Shown: positions 16,501 to 25,281 of the stretch, piece by piece | How the letters are laid out: every line of letters begins with the position of its first letter | How positions within the stretch are numbered: the first letter of the stretch is position 1 | Source: Marinomonas ushuaiensis DSM 15871 | GTDB taxonomy: Bacteria; Pseudomonadota; Gammaproteobacteria; Pseudomonadales; Marinomonadaceae | Reading direction: 5' to 3' | DNA length: 64,000 bases | NCBI RefSeq assembly: GCF_000521805.1 | Contig: NZ_JAMB01000004.1 | Span: 62,001 to 126,000, forward strand | Translations under genes and position numbers: made by a program | Notes under the pieces: generated by a model | The model's database searches: none | Told to the model about the DNA's origin: nothing | What the model saw: only the letters and a program-made list of their open reading frames with translations

Positions 16501-17016
16501 TGTGCCAAATAGCATGGCAAACACGCCAATTAAAATGCTTGCTATTAATACAACTAGGCTGGTGGAAGATTCATCTTGGTTTACAAAAAGCGCAAAGTTG
16601 GAACCAATGGCTTTGAGTTGTAAGGCGATATAAGGAATAACGGCAAGCATCCCAATTAATATGACCAAAGGTGCTGTCATTGGACGTTTGCCATAACGGG
16701 AAGATATGAAGTCGGCAATGGAGGTAATGTTTTGTTTACGACTTACTGTGATCATCTTGCGCAAAATTGGAAAGGCAAATAAATACAAGAGAATTGGGCC
16801 TAAAAGGATTGGCAGGTAGCTCCAACCAGAACGAGAGGCTTCTCCAATTGAGCCGTAAAACGTCCAAGCGGTGCAGTAGATGGCAAGAGATAAGCTATAG
16901 ACGATAGGGTGTCTAGTCAGTTTTTTAGCTGTTGGACTTTCCTTATCGCCCCAAATAGCGATCCAGAACAACCCCAAAACATAAAGAATAGCTAATAGAA
17001 TCCAGAAAACAGTCAT
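13558..17016 (-). CDS. Hybrid sensor kinase with SLC5 transporter domain, PAS, kinase and receiver (CrbS-like)
   Basis: A 1152-residue protein in four parts. Residues ~1-490 form a sodium/solute-symporter-like (SLC5) module of about 13 membrane segments. A PAS domain lies at ~610-730, then a coiled coil. Next is a HisKA/HATPase kinase with His801 in LASHDILQPLN, the N-box in NFVSNAVKYT, DTGVGIP and GMGLGLGLV. The receiver at the C-terminus has Asp1079 in LLVDYH and the conserved Lys in MAKPAKP. This is the layout of CrbS, which controls acetyl-CoA synthetase with CrbR in vibrios and pseudomonads. No cognate regulator is adjacent; the DUF4212/SSS symporter pair at 34.2-36.3 kb is a possible target. 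Confidence 0.9.
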   Translation of the reverse strand: MTVFWILLAILYVLGLFWIAIWGDKESPTAKKLTRHPIVYSLSLAIYCTAWTFYGSIGEASRSGWSYLPILLGPILLYLFAFPILRKMITVSRKQNITSIADFISSRYGKRPMTAPLVILIGMLAVIPYIALQLKAIGSNFALFVNQDESSTSLVVLIASILIGVFAMLFGTRKVEVTEYRSGMMLAIGTESLFKLVAIVAVGLVAIIMTQDLNVDELSSNVDLSVWSPEQMLSFPFLMQTFMSAAAVICLPRQFHVTVVDHQNNKQSNMARWLFPLYLLIFAVIIPPIAIAGQNLFSADINPDTYVIQFALASDNLPLQMLIFLGGMSATTAMIIIATFALSIMISNDVILPIMLARASTQQQALPLYRRRILMIRRLAMAGILMLSFLYYQKMANNESLAGTGVLAFSLVLQLMPAVLGGLYWKRAHAYGVYTGLAFGFLCWVLLMMLPLTGGVNWGLDSPQSRSELISYGAFISLLANIFGYVIGSLLSSERLIDRIQATAFVSPTTELEKGFFKPKSKATNGDFFVLLETFLGKQKSQQVLVNYEQDYSQSIPSNAAPNRLFVDYCERILGGVLGGSSARTIINSILVDKKIKVEEMVTYLDETTQAIQFSQNLLFVSMDNLDQGISVVNKDLQIVAWNKTYLSLYPYPEGMLTVGLPVEELIRFNAIRGECGVGDIEELVSKRLEHLRKGTGHRFLRRRASGRVIEMVGNPLPDGGFVTSFTDVTEHIESQQALKEANIDLEKRVEARTEEVQGVNNELMQEIERRNQAEKALISAKAEAEQANASKTEFLALASHDILQPLNAAKLYMGILQSTKLPYDTNQVVTKLFDSLESTEVLISTLLEIARLDQGAIQPKLVDCNLQDILTPIISEFDVIAESKNIRLTTHLRPLRVHTDPIYLRRIIQNFVSNAVKYTQKGRVLLSVRPRKGLVYLQVWDTGVGIPKAEQQKVFDDFYRWENTQEPGMGLGLGLVRRMQKQLGLATEIHSTPGKGSCFSIGIPLAQSDVIANVPAPQIVIEPQNKLAHCYVWCIDDEKNNLIAMNTLLSHWQCDCRTFNRFEDALQAEGEAELLLVDYHLDDNQDGVSLIKALRARAGRDIPAVLITALRDPKLVEECKQQNITYMAKPAKPAKLRALVQHIHQLREDSE

Positions 17017-17251
17017 GTGGTAAATTACCTGAATAGGGCCTTTATTATTTAAAGTTTAATGTAGCACAGTCGAATTGATAATCCTCTACGACTTAGGTCT
17101 TGGCAATAAAGTCATACTGGCTGTTTTCCTATTTAAAGTGGCATGAGACTATACTATTGAGATATGTGACTTTTAATTGAGAGAATCGTAAATTAAAAGT
17201 TCAAAAAATTAGGAACTTAGAAATCTATAAATTATAAGGTTAAAAGGCACT

Positions 17252-17611
17252 ATGACTCCAATTCCATCACACCATGATATTACCGCTTTCCATGCTCATC
17301 TTTATTATACAGATGAAGCGGGCGTTGAATTGGCGAAGAAAATAGCGCAGGCTGCGTCTGAATTATTTGATATTCGTATCGGTCATTTTCATCTTAAGCC
17401 CGTTGGTCCACACCCAGTTTGGAGTTGCCAATTGTCATTTTCGGCTGAAACCTATGGCGCGATTGTTCCTTGGTTGATGTTGAACCGAGGGGCGATTGAT
17501 GTGTTTGTTCATCCTGTAACGGGCAATGATTACCTTGATCACACTCAAGCCGTGAGCTGGTTAGGAAAGTCCTATACTCTAGATACATCGATATTTACGC
17601 CTTATTACTAA
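17252..17611 (+). CDS. DOPA 4,5-dioxygenase family protein
   Basis: A 119-residue protein whose core matches the small DOPA-4,5-dioxygenase family: FHAHLYYTDE near the N-terminus, IGHFHLKPVGPHPVWSCQLSF in the middle, VHPVTGNDYLDHTQ later. The conserved His residues are likely metal ligands. In fungi and plants the family makes betalamic acid; the bacterial substrate is unknown. It appears monocistronic. Confidence 0.85.
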   Translation: MTPIPSHHDITAFHAHLYYTDEAGVELAKKIAQAASELFDIRIGHFHLKPVGPHPVWSCQLSFSAETYGAIVPWLMLNRGAIDVFVHPVTGNDYLDHTQAVSWLGKSYTLDTSIFTPYY

Positions 17612-17893
17612 TTAATGCCTCCAGTAATGGTGTTAAAAAGTGCCATTCGATTTAGGTTTTTTTGTCTTTTTTATATTTAATGATTAAACATCCCTTTAAA
17701 AATCGTCGAACGTACCAAACTTCTTTGTTATACGGTAGTTATTGAGTTTATGGGACGTTATCATAGACTGACAAATTATCGTTTGGGTTCGTGTTGTGGC
17801 GGTGTATCGCTTATTTTTTGAAATGTAAGTTTGCTTGTATCAAGCGCTCGTTCCCTTATTTATTATTTATTATTTGTTTATTAGGAGAATACA

Positions 17894-18376
17894 ATGCAAA
17901 TTACAGAAAACGCCGTTGTCAGCATGCACTACACTTTGAAAGACGAGCAAGGTCAAGAATTAGATTCTTCTATTGGTCAAGAGCCTTTAGTATTTTTAAG
18001 TGGCGCGCAAAACATTATTGATGGATTGGACAAGTCTCTTCAAGGTAAAGCGGCTGGTGATAAGCTTGAAGTATCTGTTGCCCCAGAGGACGGCTACGGT
18101 GCGATTCATGAAGAGCTTATTCAGAAAGTACCCACTGAAAACTTTCAAGGCGTAGATGATATCCAAATCGGCATGCAATTCATGGCACAAACACCAGACG
18201 GTCAACAACCTGTTACGGTTATTGGTGTAGAAGAAGATGGTGTTATGTTGGATGGTAATCATCCATTAGCAGGTAAAACGTTGAACTTTAATGTTGAAAT
18301 CATTGATGTTCGTGAAGCATCTGCAGAAGAACTAGAACATGGTCATGTACATGGTGAAGGCGGTCATCAGCACTAA
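17894..18376 (+). CDS. slyD: FKBP-type peptidyl-prolyl isomerase SlyD
   Basis: A 160-residue SlyD. The FKBP fold (VVSMHYTLKDEQGQELDSS, GQEPLVFLSG) is split by the insert-in-flap chaperone domain (~70-120) and ends in FNVEIIDVREAS. The C-terminal tail HGHVHGEGGHQH is a short version of the metal-binding tail of E. coli SlyD. SlyD acts as a folding helper and nickel chaperone, which is notable in a genome with a Ni-SOD. An AGGAGAAT ribosome site precedes ATG 17894. Two hairpins with T runs follow. Confidence 0.93.
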   Translation: MQITENAVVSMHYTLKDEQGQELDSSIGQEPLVFLSGAQNIIDGLDKSLQGKAAGDKLEVSVAPEDGYGAIHEELIQKVPTENFQGVDDIQIGMQFMAQTPDGQQPVTVIGVEEDGVMLDGNHPLAGKTLNFNVEIIDVREASAEELEHGHVHGEGGHQH

Positions 18377-18397
18377 AAAACGTAATACGTTTTTTTA
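18375..18397. terminator. Palindromic terminator after slyD
   Basis: A-run, ACGTAATACGT palindrome, T-run, starting at the slyD stop codon. The A/T symmetry means it could work from either strand. Confidence 0.6.
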
Positions 18398-18415
18398 AAA
18401 GAATTAAGTTAATAG

Positions 18416-18449
18416 AAGCAGAGGCTGGAAACAGTCGCTGCTTTTTTTT
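18416..18449 (+). terminator. Second rho-independent terminator after slyD
   Basis: AAGCAG and GGCTG pair with CAGTC and CTGCTT around a GAAA loop, with one internal mismatch, followed by eight T. It separates slyD from the leftward rluA operon. Confidence 0.75.
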
Positions 18450-18466
18450 GTCTTTTAAGTAAAGAA

Positions 18467-19084
18467 TCAGAAAGGACAGGGAGCCACAAACGCGACCCAA
18501 GCTTTAGTAAAGGGATGACGAAACTCCAACCGATAAGCGTGAAGCAGCAGTCGTGGTTCGTTGGTGTATTGGTCGTCATAGAATTCATCACCTATGATAC
18601 CGTGACCAAGGCTTTGCATGTGCACGCGAAGCTGATGAGACCGGCCAGTGTAAGGCGTTAGTCGAACACGTGTTGTGTTGCCTTCATAGGCGATGGGTTC
18701 CCATAAAGTAATCGAATCCTTGCTCCATTCGTCGGTACAAACTATCTGTCTTGGACGGTTAGGCCAATCACATCGTAATGGCTTTCTTACTTCGCCTTTT
18801 TCCCCTAAAAGATGACCGCGCAATAGCGCGCGGTATTCTTTCTGTACTTCTCGTTCACGAAAATACGCATTCATGCGTTTTTGGCATTCATGGGTTTTCG
18901 CCACAAGAATGAGCCCTGAAGTGGCTTCGTCTAATCGATGAATGGTAAAGGCTTCACCAAATTTCTGCTCGGCTCTGTGTAAAATAGAGTCGAGTTTATC
19001 TGCGCCTCTTCCAGGCACAGACAAACAATTAGCAGGTTTATTGATGACGGCGAACCATTCATCTTCGTAGAGAATATCTAACAA
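18467..19084 (-). CDS. rluA: RluA family pseudouridine synthase
   Basis: A 205-residue pseudouridine synthase. The catalytic motif HRLDEATSG has Asp52. RSHQLRVHMQSLGHGIIGDEFY is the typical RNA-binding and active-site strand of this family. The short form without an S4 domain and the location after rapA match RluA, which modifies 23S rRNA U746 and tRNA U32. It lies 6 bp after rapA in a yigZ-rapA-rluA operon. Confidence 0.88.
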   Translation of the reverse strand: MLDILYEDEWFAVINKPANCLSVPGRGADKLDSILHRAEQKFGEAFTIHRLDEATSGLILVAKTHECQKRMNAYFREREVQKEYRALLRGHLLGEKGEVRKPLRCDWPNRPRQIVCTDEWSKDSITLWEPIAYEGNTTRVRLTPYTGRSHQLRVHMQSLGHGIIGDEFYDDQYTNEPRLLLHAYRLEFRHPFTKAWVAFVAPCPF

Positions 19085-19090
19085 CTAAGT

Positions 19091-21919
19091 TTATTCAGGT
19101 TTAGTTGTTAAAATGATGCGAATCGCATCGAGACGAATTTGATGTTCATCAATTCGAACCAAACCTTCCTGCATGTTGTTTTCCAACAATTCAATGTCTT
19201 CATCACGAATAGCATTGTTGAACGACTTCAATTCAACCAAACGATCGATTTCATTTTGACAGCGGTGTTGATAAGACGTTTTCGCTGTATGAACAATCGG
19301 ACGTGCTTGGTCTTGGGCATTTAGCTGATGAGCTTGCAATACTTCAATGAGGTTCTTGCGCAATGCAGCGACCCATTGCTCTGCGACTCGGTTCGGCACG
19401 CCTTTGAGTTTTTCAGCCCATTTGTCTGCGGTAAATTGCTGATGAAGGAATTTACCATTGGAATCTGACAGCTGCCACATTGGCGTCATAGGTAATGATT
19501 GAGCCAGTTTCAAACGTGGATGAGCTGTCGCTTCGATAACAAACATACTTTCGACCAATACCGTGCCTTCTGGAAGGGCGGCAATCGGCAAAATCGCGGA
19601 GGTTAATTTACCAGAATCGAAGCCTTGGACTTCGTCCATTAGCATGGTGATAAGCGGGTGTTCCCACGTTGCAAAGGCGACGTTTTCACGTTGGCTTGCT
19701 TGGCGACGATCCAGCATTAACATTTTGCCTTCTTCTTCAATACCCGGTAAGGCTTCTAGCATCATGTCGGTAGAAGGGCGCAAGAACCACGCGGCTTTTT
19801 CTGGTGTGTCGTCCATGCAGTCTGCATAAATATTGAAGGCGTGAGTTACTTGTTCAATATAGTGATGTAAACCTTTTGTCGCTTGATGATTGATTTGTTC
19901 TATCAAGTCTCGCGCTTGTTCTGGACGGCAAGAGCTCATCTCAAGTAATCGATTGCGACCTTGTTCCATTTTCTTCAATAGCGCTTCGTGGTAGATACGT
20001 GCTTCGTTAAGCAAATCGGTATCGTCGTCTTGACCGTGAAGGTAAGCATGTAAGCTATCGCCGAACGCTTCTTCCACTTTATCGCCAGAACCCGTTGTGC
20101 GGCAGAAAGCATTCAGTGCGTGGTGATACCAATGGAATAAACGTTCTTGAACACTTTCTTTGATGAAAGGTACGTGAATTTGTACGTCATTCAATTGCCC
20201 TAGGCGATCCAAGCGTCCAATACGTTGTTCCAATAAATCTGGATGTTCAGGTAAATCGTACATAACGATATGATGGCTGAATTGGAAGTTTCGACCTTCA
20301 CTGCCAATCTCAGAACAAACAAGAATTTGTGCACCGTCGTCATCGGCAAAATACGCTGCGGCTCTGTCACGGTGAATCAAAGGCATTTGTTCGTGGAAGT
20401 CAGCGCTTTGGAAGCCAGCAAAAGTTAACTGATCATTCAGCCATTGCGCCATGTCGGCGGTATGACAAATAACCAAGACTTTGTCAGCTTGGCATTCGAG
20501 GAATTCTTTTAACCAAATCCAGCGCGGATCTTTTTCCCATAAGCCATCATCAACGTCGGTTTCTGGCTGAACATGGTGGCTTGCGGAAGCAAAAAACTCA
20601 TTGTTTTCCAATGGGTAAGAATGCAAGTAACGATCTGGGAAACCACCCACGGCAGCACGTGTATTACGGAACATTTCACGGCCTGTACCGTGACGGTCAA
20701 TCAACCAGCTAATGGCTTCTTGTGCGGCTTGTGAGCGGTCTTTGTTCTTCTTATCTGTTAGTGAAATAAACCAATCTTTTGATTTTACTTCATCTAAGTA
20801 CTGAGCAAATACTTCTTGCCAATTGAGTGGCTCAGACGTGTCGCCCTCTTGTGAAAACGGTAACAAAGCTTCCGCCAATTCAGCGGCTTGTTTGAATTCT
20901 TGCTGTTGAGCCAAGTAATGATCGAAATCGTGATAATGATCAGCATCTAAAAGCTGCAAGCGAGAGAAATGCTCTCGTTCGCCGGTTTGTTCTGGCGTTG
21001 CACTCAATAATAAAAGCGACTCAGTTTTTGCTGCTAAGCGTTCTACCACCTGATAGCCAATACTTGGTGTTTCAGGGTGCCACGCAAGGTGATGGGCTTC
21101 ATCAACAATGACCATATCCCATTCGGCATCTATCATGTGCTGAGTGGCTTTTGGATGCTGACTCGCCCAATCAATGGGGGCAATAACAAAAGGTTGTTGC
21201 TCAAATGGGTTGTCGTCGCCATCCATGAAGTCTTCATACACGGATTCATTGATCAGTGAAAAAGGCTGATGAAAACGGCGCAGCATTTCAACAAGCCATT
21301 GGTGTTGTAAGTTAGTTGGCGTCAAGATAAGAACGCGCTTACACAAGCCGTTTAATAGGCGTTGATGCAATATCAAACCCGCTTCTAGGGTTTTACCCAT
21401 ACCCACTTCGTCACATAAAAGCGCACGTGCTTTAGGACGATTGGCAATTTCATGAGCAAGATAAATTTGGTGAGGTAAAAGCTCAGCCTTTAAGCCCATT
21501 AAACCGCGAACTTGAGACGCGGCATTTTCAGCTTGATGCTCTAATGTGTGACGACGAAGATCAAACCACATACGGCGAGCAGGAGACAAGGCTAATAGCG
21601 AATCCAGTTCGTTTTTGTCGTTACGAGGAAATTGAATCAAGGATTCTTCTAACCAGTCTTCGTCATCACTAATGCGATATTCGATAAGGTCATCTACATC
21701 TTCTACTTCTAAAATAGTAAATGTTTCACCTTGATAATGAAGTTGGTCGCCGACGGTTAATGTTCGTCGTACAAGACTGGTTTGGTCGTGTGAATATAAA
21801 CGATCGGTTTCTGCATCAGGGAAGTGCAAGGTAAAAGATTTGCTTTGTTTGTCTACTATCATGCCAACGCCGAGATCAGGCTCGTTGCGGCTACTCCATC
21901 TTTGTCCAGTTTGATACAT
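19091..21919 (-). CDS. rapA: RNA polymerase-associated helicase RapA
   Basis: RapA is a Swi2/Snf2 ATPase that recycles stalled RNA polymerase. The 942 residues (E. coli 968) begin with the tandem Tudor-like domains (GQRWSSRNEPDLGVGMIV). Motif I is DEVGMGKT, motif II DEAHHLAW, motif III LLLLSATPEQTGERE. The second helicase lobe contains CSEIGSEGRNFQFSHHIV and EQRIGRLDRLGQ. The rest is the Spacer and C-terminal domains. Its start lies 2 bp after the yigZ stop, and rluA follows, so the three genes form a tight operon. Confidence 0.95.
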   Translation of the reverse strand: MYQTGQRWSSRNEPDLGVGMIVDKQSKSFTLHFPDAETDRLYSHDQTSLVRRTLTVGDQLHYQGETFTILEVEDVDDLIEYRISDDEDWLEESLIQFPRNDKNELDSLLALSPARRMWFDLRRHTLEHQAENAASQVRGLMGLKAELLPHQIYLAHEIANRPKARALLCDEVGMGKTLEAGLILHQRLLNGLCKRVLILTPTNLQHQWLVEMLRRFHQPFSLINESVYEDFMDGDDNPFEQQPFVIAPIDWASQHPKATQHMIDAEWDMVIVDEAHHLAWHPETPSIGYQVVERLAAKTESLLLLSATPEQTGEREHFSRLQLLDADHYHDFDHYLAQQQEFKQAAELAEALLPFSQEGDTSEPLNWQEVFAQYLDEVKSKDWFISLTDKKNKDRSQAAQEAISWLIDRHGTGREMFRNTRAAVGGFPDRYLHSYPLENNEFFASASHHVQPETDVDDGLWEKDPRWIWLKEFLECQADKVLVICHTADMAQWLNDQLTFAGFQSADFHEQMPLIHRDRAAAYFADDDGAQILVCSEIGSEGRNFQFSHHIVMYDLPEHPDLLEQRIGRLDRLGQLNDVQIHVPFIKESVQERLFHWYHHALNAFCRTTGSGDKVEEAFGDSLHAYLHGQDDDTDLLNEARIYHEALLKKMEQGRNRLLEMSSCRPEQARDLIEQINHQATKGLHHYIEQVTHAFNIYADCMDDTPEKAAWFLRPSTDMMLEALPGIEEEGKMLMLDRRQASQRENVAFATWEHPLITMLMDEVQGFDSGKLTSAILPIAALPEGTVLVESMFVIEATAHPRLKLAQSLPMTPMWQLSDSNGKFLHQQFTADKWAEKLKGVPNRVAEQWVAALRKNLIEVLQAHQLNAQDQARPIVHTAKTSYQHRCQNEIDRLVELKSFNNAIRDEDIELLENNMQEGLVRIDEHQIRLDAIRIILTTKPE

Positions 21920-21921
21920 GA

Positions 21922-22539
21922 TTATGCTTTGTCCGATTCAATTAAAGTTAAGCTACCTTGGCACAAATCCGTCAATATGACTTTTTGTTCGGGCCAAGTA
22001 CGTTCAATGACAGCAAGATCAATCATGATGCTGTCACTGTATGTTTTGTTGGTAATTTCTATGTCGCTTTGCTCTAGCCAATATTCAACCTTTCCCAATA
22101 AAGGATAGGTTATTTTTAGCTGAACGGGGCTGCGTGGGTAAACACTTTCGTAAATAGTTTGTGAAAGGGCTTCCTGTACTGCTTGACTATAGGCTCTTAC
22201 TAAGCCGCCAGCCCCAAGTTTTATACCGCCGAAGAAACGTGTCACCACAACCGTTGTTTCTCCAAAATCCGAATGCTGTAATACGTTTAACATGGGTTTT
22301 CCTGCCGTACCTTTCGGTTCGCCATCGTCACTTTGATCCCATAAATGCGCATTATTTGGGACACCGGCAACAAACGCCCAGCAATGATGGTTTGCATCAG
22401 GATAACGTTGCTTCATTTCATCAATGAAGGCTTTTGCCGCAACACGACCTTTGGTTCGGCTTACTGTCGTAAGGAACTGGCTATTTTTGATTTCTAGATC
22501 AAAGCGTTGAGTGTGTGTTGGGCTTAGGTAGTAATCCAT
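21922..22539 (-). CDS. yigZ: YigZ/IMPACT family protein
   Basis: A 205-residue protein with the N-terminal IMPACT (UPF0029) domain (EIKNSQFLTTVSRTKGR ..., HHCWAFVAG, SDDGEPKGTAGKPML, VVVTRFFGGIKLGAGGLVRAY) and a C-terminal DUF1949 domain. The biochemical role is not firmly known; the eukaryotic relative IMPACT regulates translation. First gene of the operon with rapA and rluA. Confidence 0.92.
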   Translation of the reverse strand: MDYYLSPTHTQRFDLEIKNSQFLTTVSRTKGRVAAKAFIDEMKQRYPDANHHCWAFVAGVPNNAHLWDQSDDGEPKGTAGKPMLNVLQHSDFGETTVVVTRFFGGIKLGAGGLVRAYSQAVQEALSQTIYESVYPRSPVQLKITYPLLGKVEYWLEQSDIEITNKTYSDSIMIDLAVIERTWPEQKVILTDLCQGSLTLIESDKA

Positions 22540-22593
22540 GTAAACTTGCTTAACGGTTGTTTTCTCTATAAAAAATAGCGAGTTTTAATTTAT

Positions 22594-23892
22594 ATGACAG
22601 ATTGGCTTTCACAATCAGTTTGGGTGTTATCGGGCTTTTGTATCGGCACGATTCTTATTTCTGGCGTTGCTGCCGCTATTGTACAGGCTATGCGTCGTCA
22701 GTGGCAGCAGGCAGAGGAAAAAATGCGGCAACAAAATGAGGAATTACTGCGTCTTTTGGAGCGATCTAAAGATCAAATTCATTATTTGGAGAAAGAGTCC
22801 CTGACGTTAGAGCAGCAATTCGCCGCGGCTCAAAGTGTATGGCAGGAAAAAGAAGCCTTTTATCGTGAACAGAAAAAGCAAAATGAGACAGAATTTAAGC
22901 AACTAGCCCATGAAATCATGAGCCAACAAGGTCAGCAATTAGCGAAAGAAAACGAACGTCAGCTTGGCACCTTGTTAACCCCTTTGGGTTCACAGATTCA
23001 AAAGTTCCAAGAGAGTGTCGAAAAAAGCTATCAGGAAGAAGCCCGCGAGCGTTTTTCTCTGGTTAAAGAGATCAAAGGTTTGCAGCAGCTTAATCAAAAA
23101 ATCAGTGATGATGCCACCAGTTTGACTCACGCTTTGAAAGGTCAAAATAAGTTACAAGGCGGTTGGGGCGAAGTGATTTTAGAACGAATTCTTGAGCGTT
23201 CTGGTTTGGAAAAAGGCCGAGAATATCAAGTTCAAACGTCTTATCAGACTGAAGAAGGTCGTCGCTTACAACCTGATGTGGTAATTCATCTTCCTGAAGG
23301 TAAGCAAATTATTGTGGATTCAAAAATGATCCTGATTAGCTATCTTTCTTATATGGAAGCGGAAACGGATGAAGACAGAAGTCGCGCATTAAAACTTCAT
23401 TTAGATGCAATCCGCCGTCATATGAAGGATTTAAGTTCCAAGTCTTACCATGATTTACCCGGTATAACTTCATTGGATTTTGTCTTGCTGTTTATTCCTA
23501 TTGAAGCGGCATTCGGTCTGGCGTTACAAGCGGATAATGGTTTATTTAGTGAAGCGTTTGAGCACAATATTATCATTGTTGGACCATCGAATTTATTGGC
23601 AACCTTGAGAACGATTCAAAATATTTGGCGTAATGAAAAGCAGAGTCAAAACGCCATTGAAATCGCTCGTCAAGCGGGTGCCATGTACGATAAGTTCTCT
23701 GGCTTTGTGCAAGACATGGATGACATTGGCAGTAAATTAGAAGCAGTAGGGCGCAGTCATGATTCTGCTTTGAAGAAGCTTACGGTAGGGCGCGGTAATC
23801 TTGTTTCACGGGCAGAAAAACTCAAGCTCATGGGGGCAAAAACCAGTAGAGCGTTGCCGGTTGAATATTTAAATAATGACGAGTCAGATTAA
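22594..23892 (+). CDS. rmuC: DNA recombination protein RmuC
   Basis: A 432-residue RmuC with an N-terminal membrane segment (LSGFCIGTILISGVAAAIVQAM), a long coiled coil (~35-190), then the RmuC nuclease-like domain. LQGGWGEVILERILERSGLE, LQPDVVIHLPEGKQIIVDSKM and FVLLFIPIEAAFGLAL are highly typical. RmuC limits recombination between inverted repeats. Divergent from yigZ with a 54-bp gap, convergent with the CDF gene. Confidence 0.94.
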   Translation: MTDWLSQSVWVLSGFCIGTILISGVAAAIVQAMRRQWQQAEEKMRQQNEELLRLLERSKDQIHYLEKESLTLEQQFAAAQSVWQEKEAFYREQKKQNETEFKQLAHEIMSQQGQQLAKENERQLGTLLTPLGSQIQKFQESVEKSYQEEARERFSLVKEIKGLQQLNQKISDDATSLTHALKGQNKLQGGWGEVILERILERSGLEKGREYQVQTSYQTEEGRRLQPDVVIHLPEGKQIIVDSKMILISYLSYMEAETDEDRSRALKLHLDAIRRHMKDLSSKSYHDLPGITSLDFVLLFIPIEAAFGLALQADNGLFSEAFEHNIIIVGPSNLLATLRTIQNIWRNEKQSQNAIEIARQAGAMYDKFSGFVQDMDDIGSKLEAVGRSHDSALKKLTVGRGNLVSRAEKLKLMGAKTSRALPVEYLNNDESD

Positions 23893-23923
23893 CACAGAGT
23901 TCATTGATATAAATGAACGCAAG

Positions 23924-25102
23924 TTAAGAGCCGAGGTCCCACAATACCGTTGCAGTTTGAATGTAGTTGACTGTTTGTAAATCCAGCAAAATACCTGCAG
24001 TCAGTCGTTTCAAATCGGCACCTTCGGGCGCTTTTTCAGACAGAGCTATAATTTCTAAATTCAGATGGTTATTTAGATAATGCAGTCTGGTGTTTGGAAT
24101 ATCCACGTACGCGGCATGTTGACGCAACAAGAAACCTAAATCCGCAAGTATTTGATGACGTGCTGGCAATTTAAGTTGTGGTGGTTTCTCCGATGTCGGT
24201 TCATGAATAAAACTGTCTGTCTGAATTTTCTCATCTGTGTCTATATGTACCATCACATCTTCAACTTGAGGGTGTGCTTGTTTAATTGTATAAGCCACTA
24301 AATCCCCAAGATAATGACCTTCACTAACACTGGCGTGACTGGGTACATGAATGTGCATGTCTAGATAGATTTTTCCTGCCATGGATCTGGCTCTCATATC
24401 ATGAGGCGCCATGACGTGTTTTAAACTGTTTGCCGTTTCTTTGATTCTCTCCATCAGTTTTGGGTCGGGTGCGGTATCGACTAATTCAGCAAGGTTTTCC
24501 CAAACCATGCTGACAGCCATTTTACTAATCAATAAAGCAACCACGATGGATGCGACCATGTCAGCCCAAGCATAACCAAAATACACACCGACCAACCCAA
24601 TGAGTACCGCAATGGAAGACAAGGCATCACTTCGGCTGTGCCATGCATTGGCAATTAGCATTTTACTGCCAATCTGGTCACCCGCTTTTTTCGTGTAATG
24701 GAAAATGGCTTCTTTAACGATAATTGTCATTAGAAGAGCCGCTAAACCGTACCAAGTGAATTGAGCCTGTATGCCTTCTGTTTGCGCTTCAATGGATTCA
24801 TAAGCAATGCCAAGGGCGACAATGATTAATACCATGCCTAAAAAGACGGTAGTGAGTGTTTCAAAACGAAGGTGGCCGTAAGGATGGTTTTCGTCAGGTC
24901 CTTGGCGAGAATTGGCTGAGGCGAAATACACAAATACATCTGTTACCAAATCGGATAGCGAGTGAATACCATCGGCCATAAGGGCTTGAGACTGAGAAAA
25001 ATAACCGGCAAAAACTTTGGCTAGCCCTAAAATAGCGTCCCAAATAGCGCCCACAAGGGTGACGCGTTTTGCTATGTCTTGTTCTTGCTTAAGTTTTGAC
25101 AT
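23924..25102 (-). CDS. Cation diffusion facilitator (CDF) metal exporter
   Basis: A 392-residue transporter with six membrane segments. The metal-site motifs are DGIHSLSDLVTD in TM2 and AWHSRSDAL in TM5, as in FieF/ZitB-type exporters of Zn, Fe, Co or Ni. The cytoplasmic metal-binding domain follows, with LDMHIHVP and VHIDTDE. A further ~90 C-terminal residues (SEKPPQLKLPARHQILADL...) make it longer than the usual ~300; I do not recognise them as a named domain. The metal cannot be told from sequence. Confidence 0.9.
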   Translation of the reverse strand: MSKLKQEQDIAKRVTLVGAIWDAILGLAKVFAGYFSQSQALMADGIHSLSDLVTDVFVYFASANSRQGPDENHPYGHLRFETLTTVFLGMVLIIVALGIAYESIEAQTEGIQAQFTWYGLAALLMTIIVKEAIFHYTKKAGDQIGSKMLIANAWHSRSDALSSIAVLIGLVGVYFGYAWADMVASIVVALLISKMAVSMVWENLAELVDTAPDPKLMERIKETANSLKHVMAPHDMRARSMAGKIYLDMHIHVPSHASVSEGHYLGDLVAYTIKQAHPQVEDVMVHIDTDEKIQTDSFIHEPTSEKPPQLKLPARHQILADLGFLLRQHAAYVDIPNTRLHYLNNHLNLEIIALSEKAPEGADLKRLTAGILLDLQTVNYIQTATVLWDLGS

Positions 25103-25233
25103 TTATTCACTCAGAAATGATGCTTTGTTCTATCAGATTATTAGAACTGCAGTGTTTAAAATTAAGTATTTAAGAAAAAAAATAAGTTGCTTTTTGGTGT
25201 TTTGCCATCGTTGCTGGCTTAGAGAATGTTCTC

Positions 25234-25270
25234 CCCAAGCTTATCCACGACATCTGTGGAAAAGCTTGGG
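25234..25270. other. Hairpin with DnaA-box-like arms
   Basis: CCCAAGCTTATCCAC and GTGGAAAAGCTTGGG form a 15-bp stem with one mismatch and a 7-nt loop. It lies between the leftward rdgC stop and the CDF start. There is no T-run on either strand. TTATCCAC in the left arm resembles a DnaA box (TTATNCACA). Confidence 0.6.
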
Positions 25271-25281
25271 CAAAAAGTTGC

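Noticed and set aside
25234-25270. Chromosomal origin suggested by DnaA-box-like octamers
   Set aside because: Only two imperfect boxes in one hairpin, with no AT-rich unwinding region and no dnaA/dnaN or gid genes nearby.
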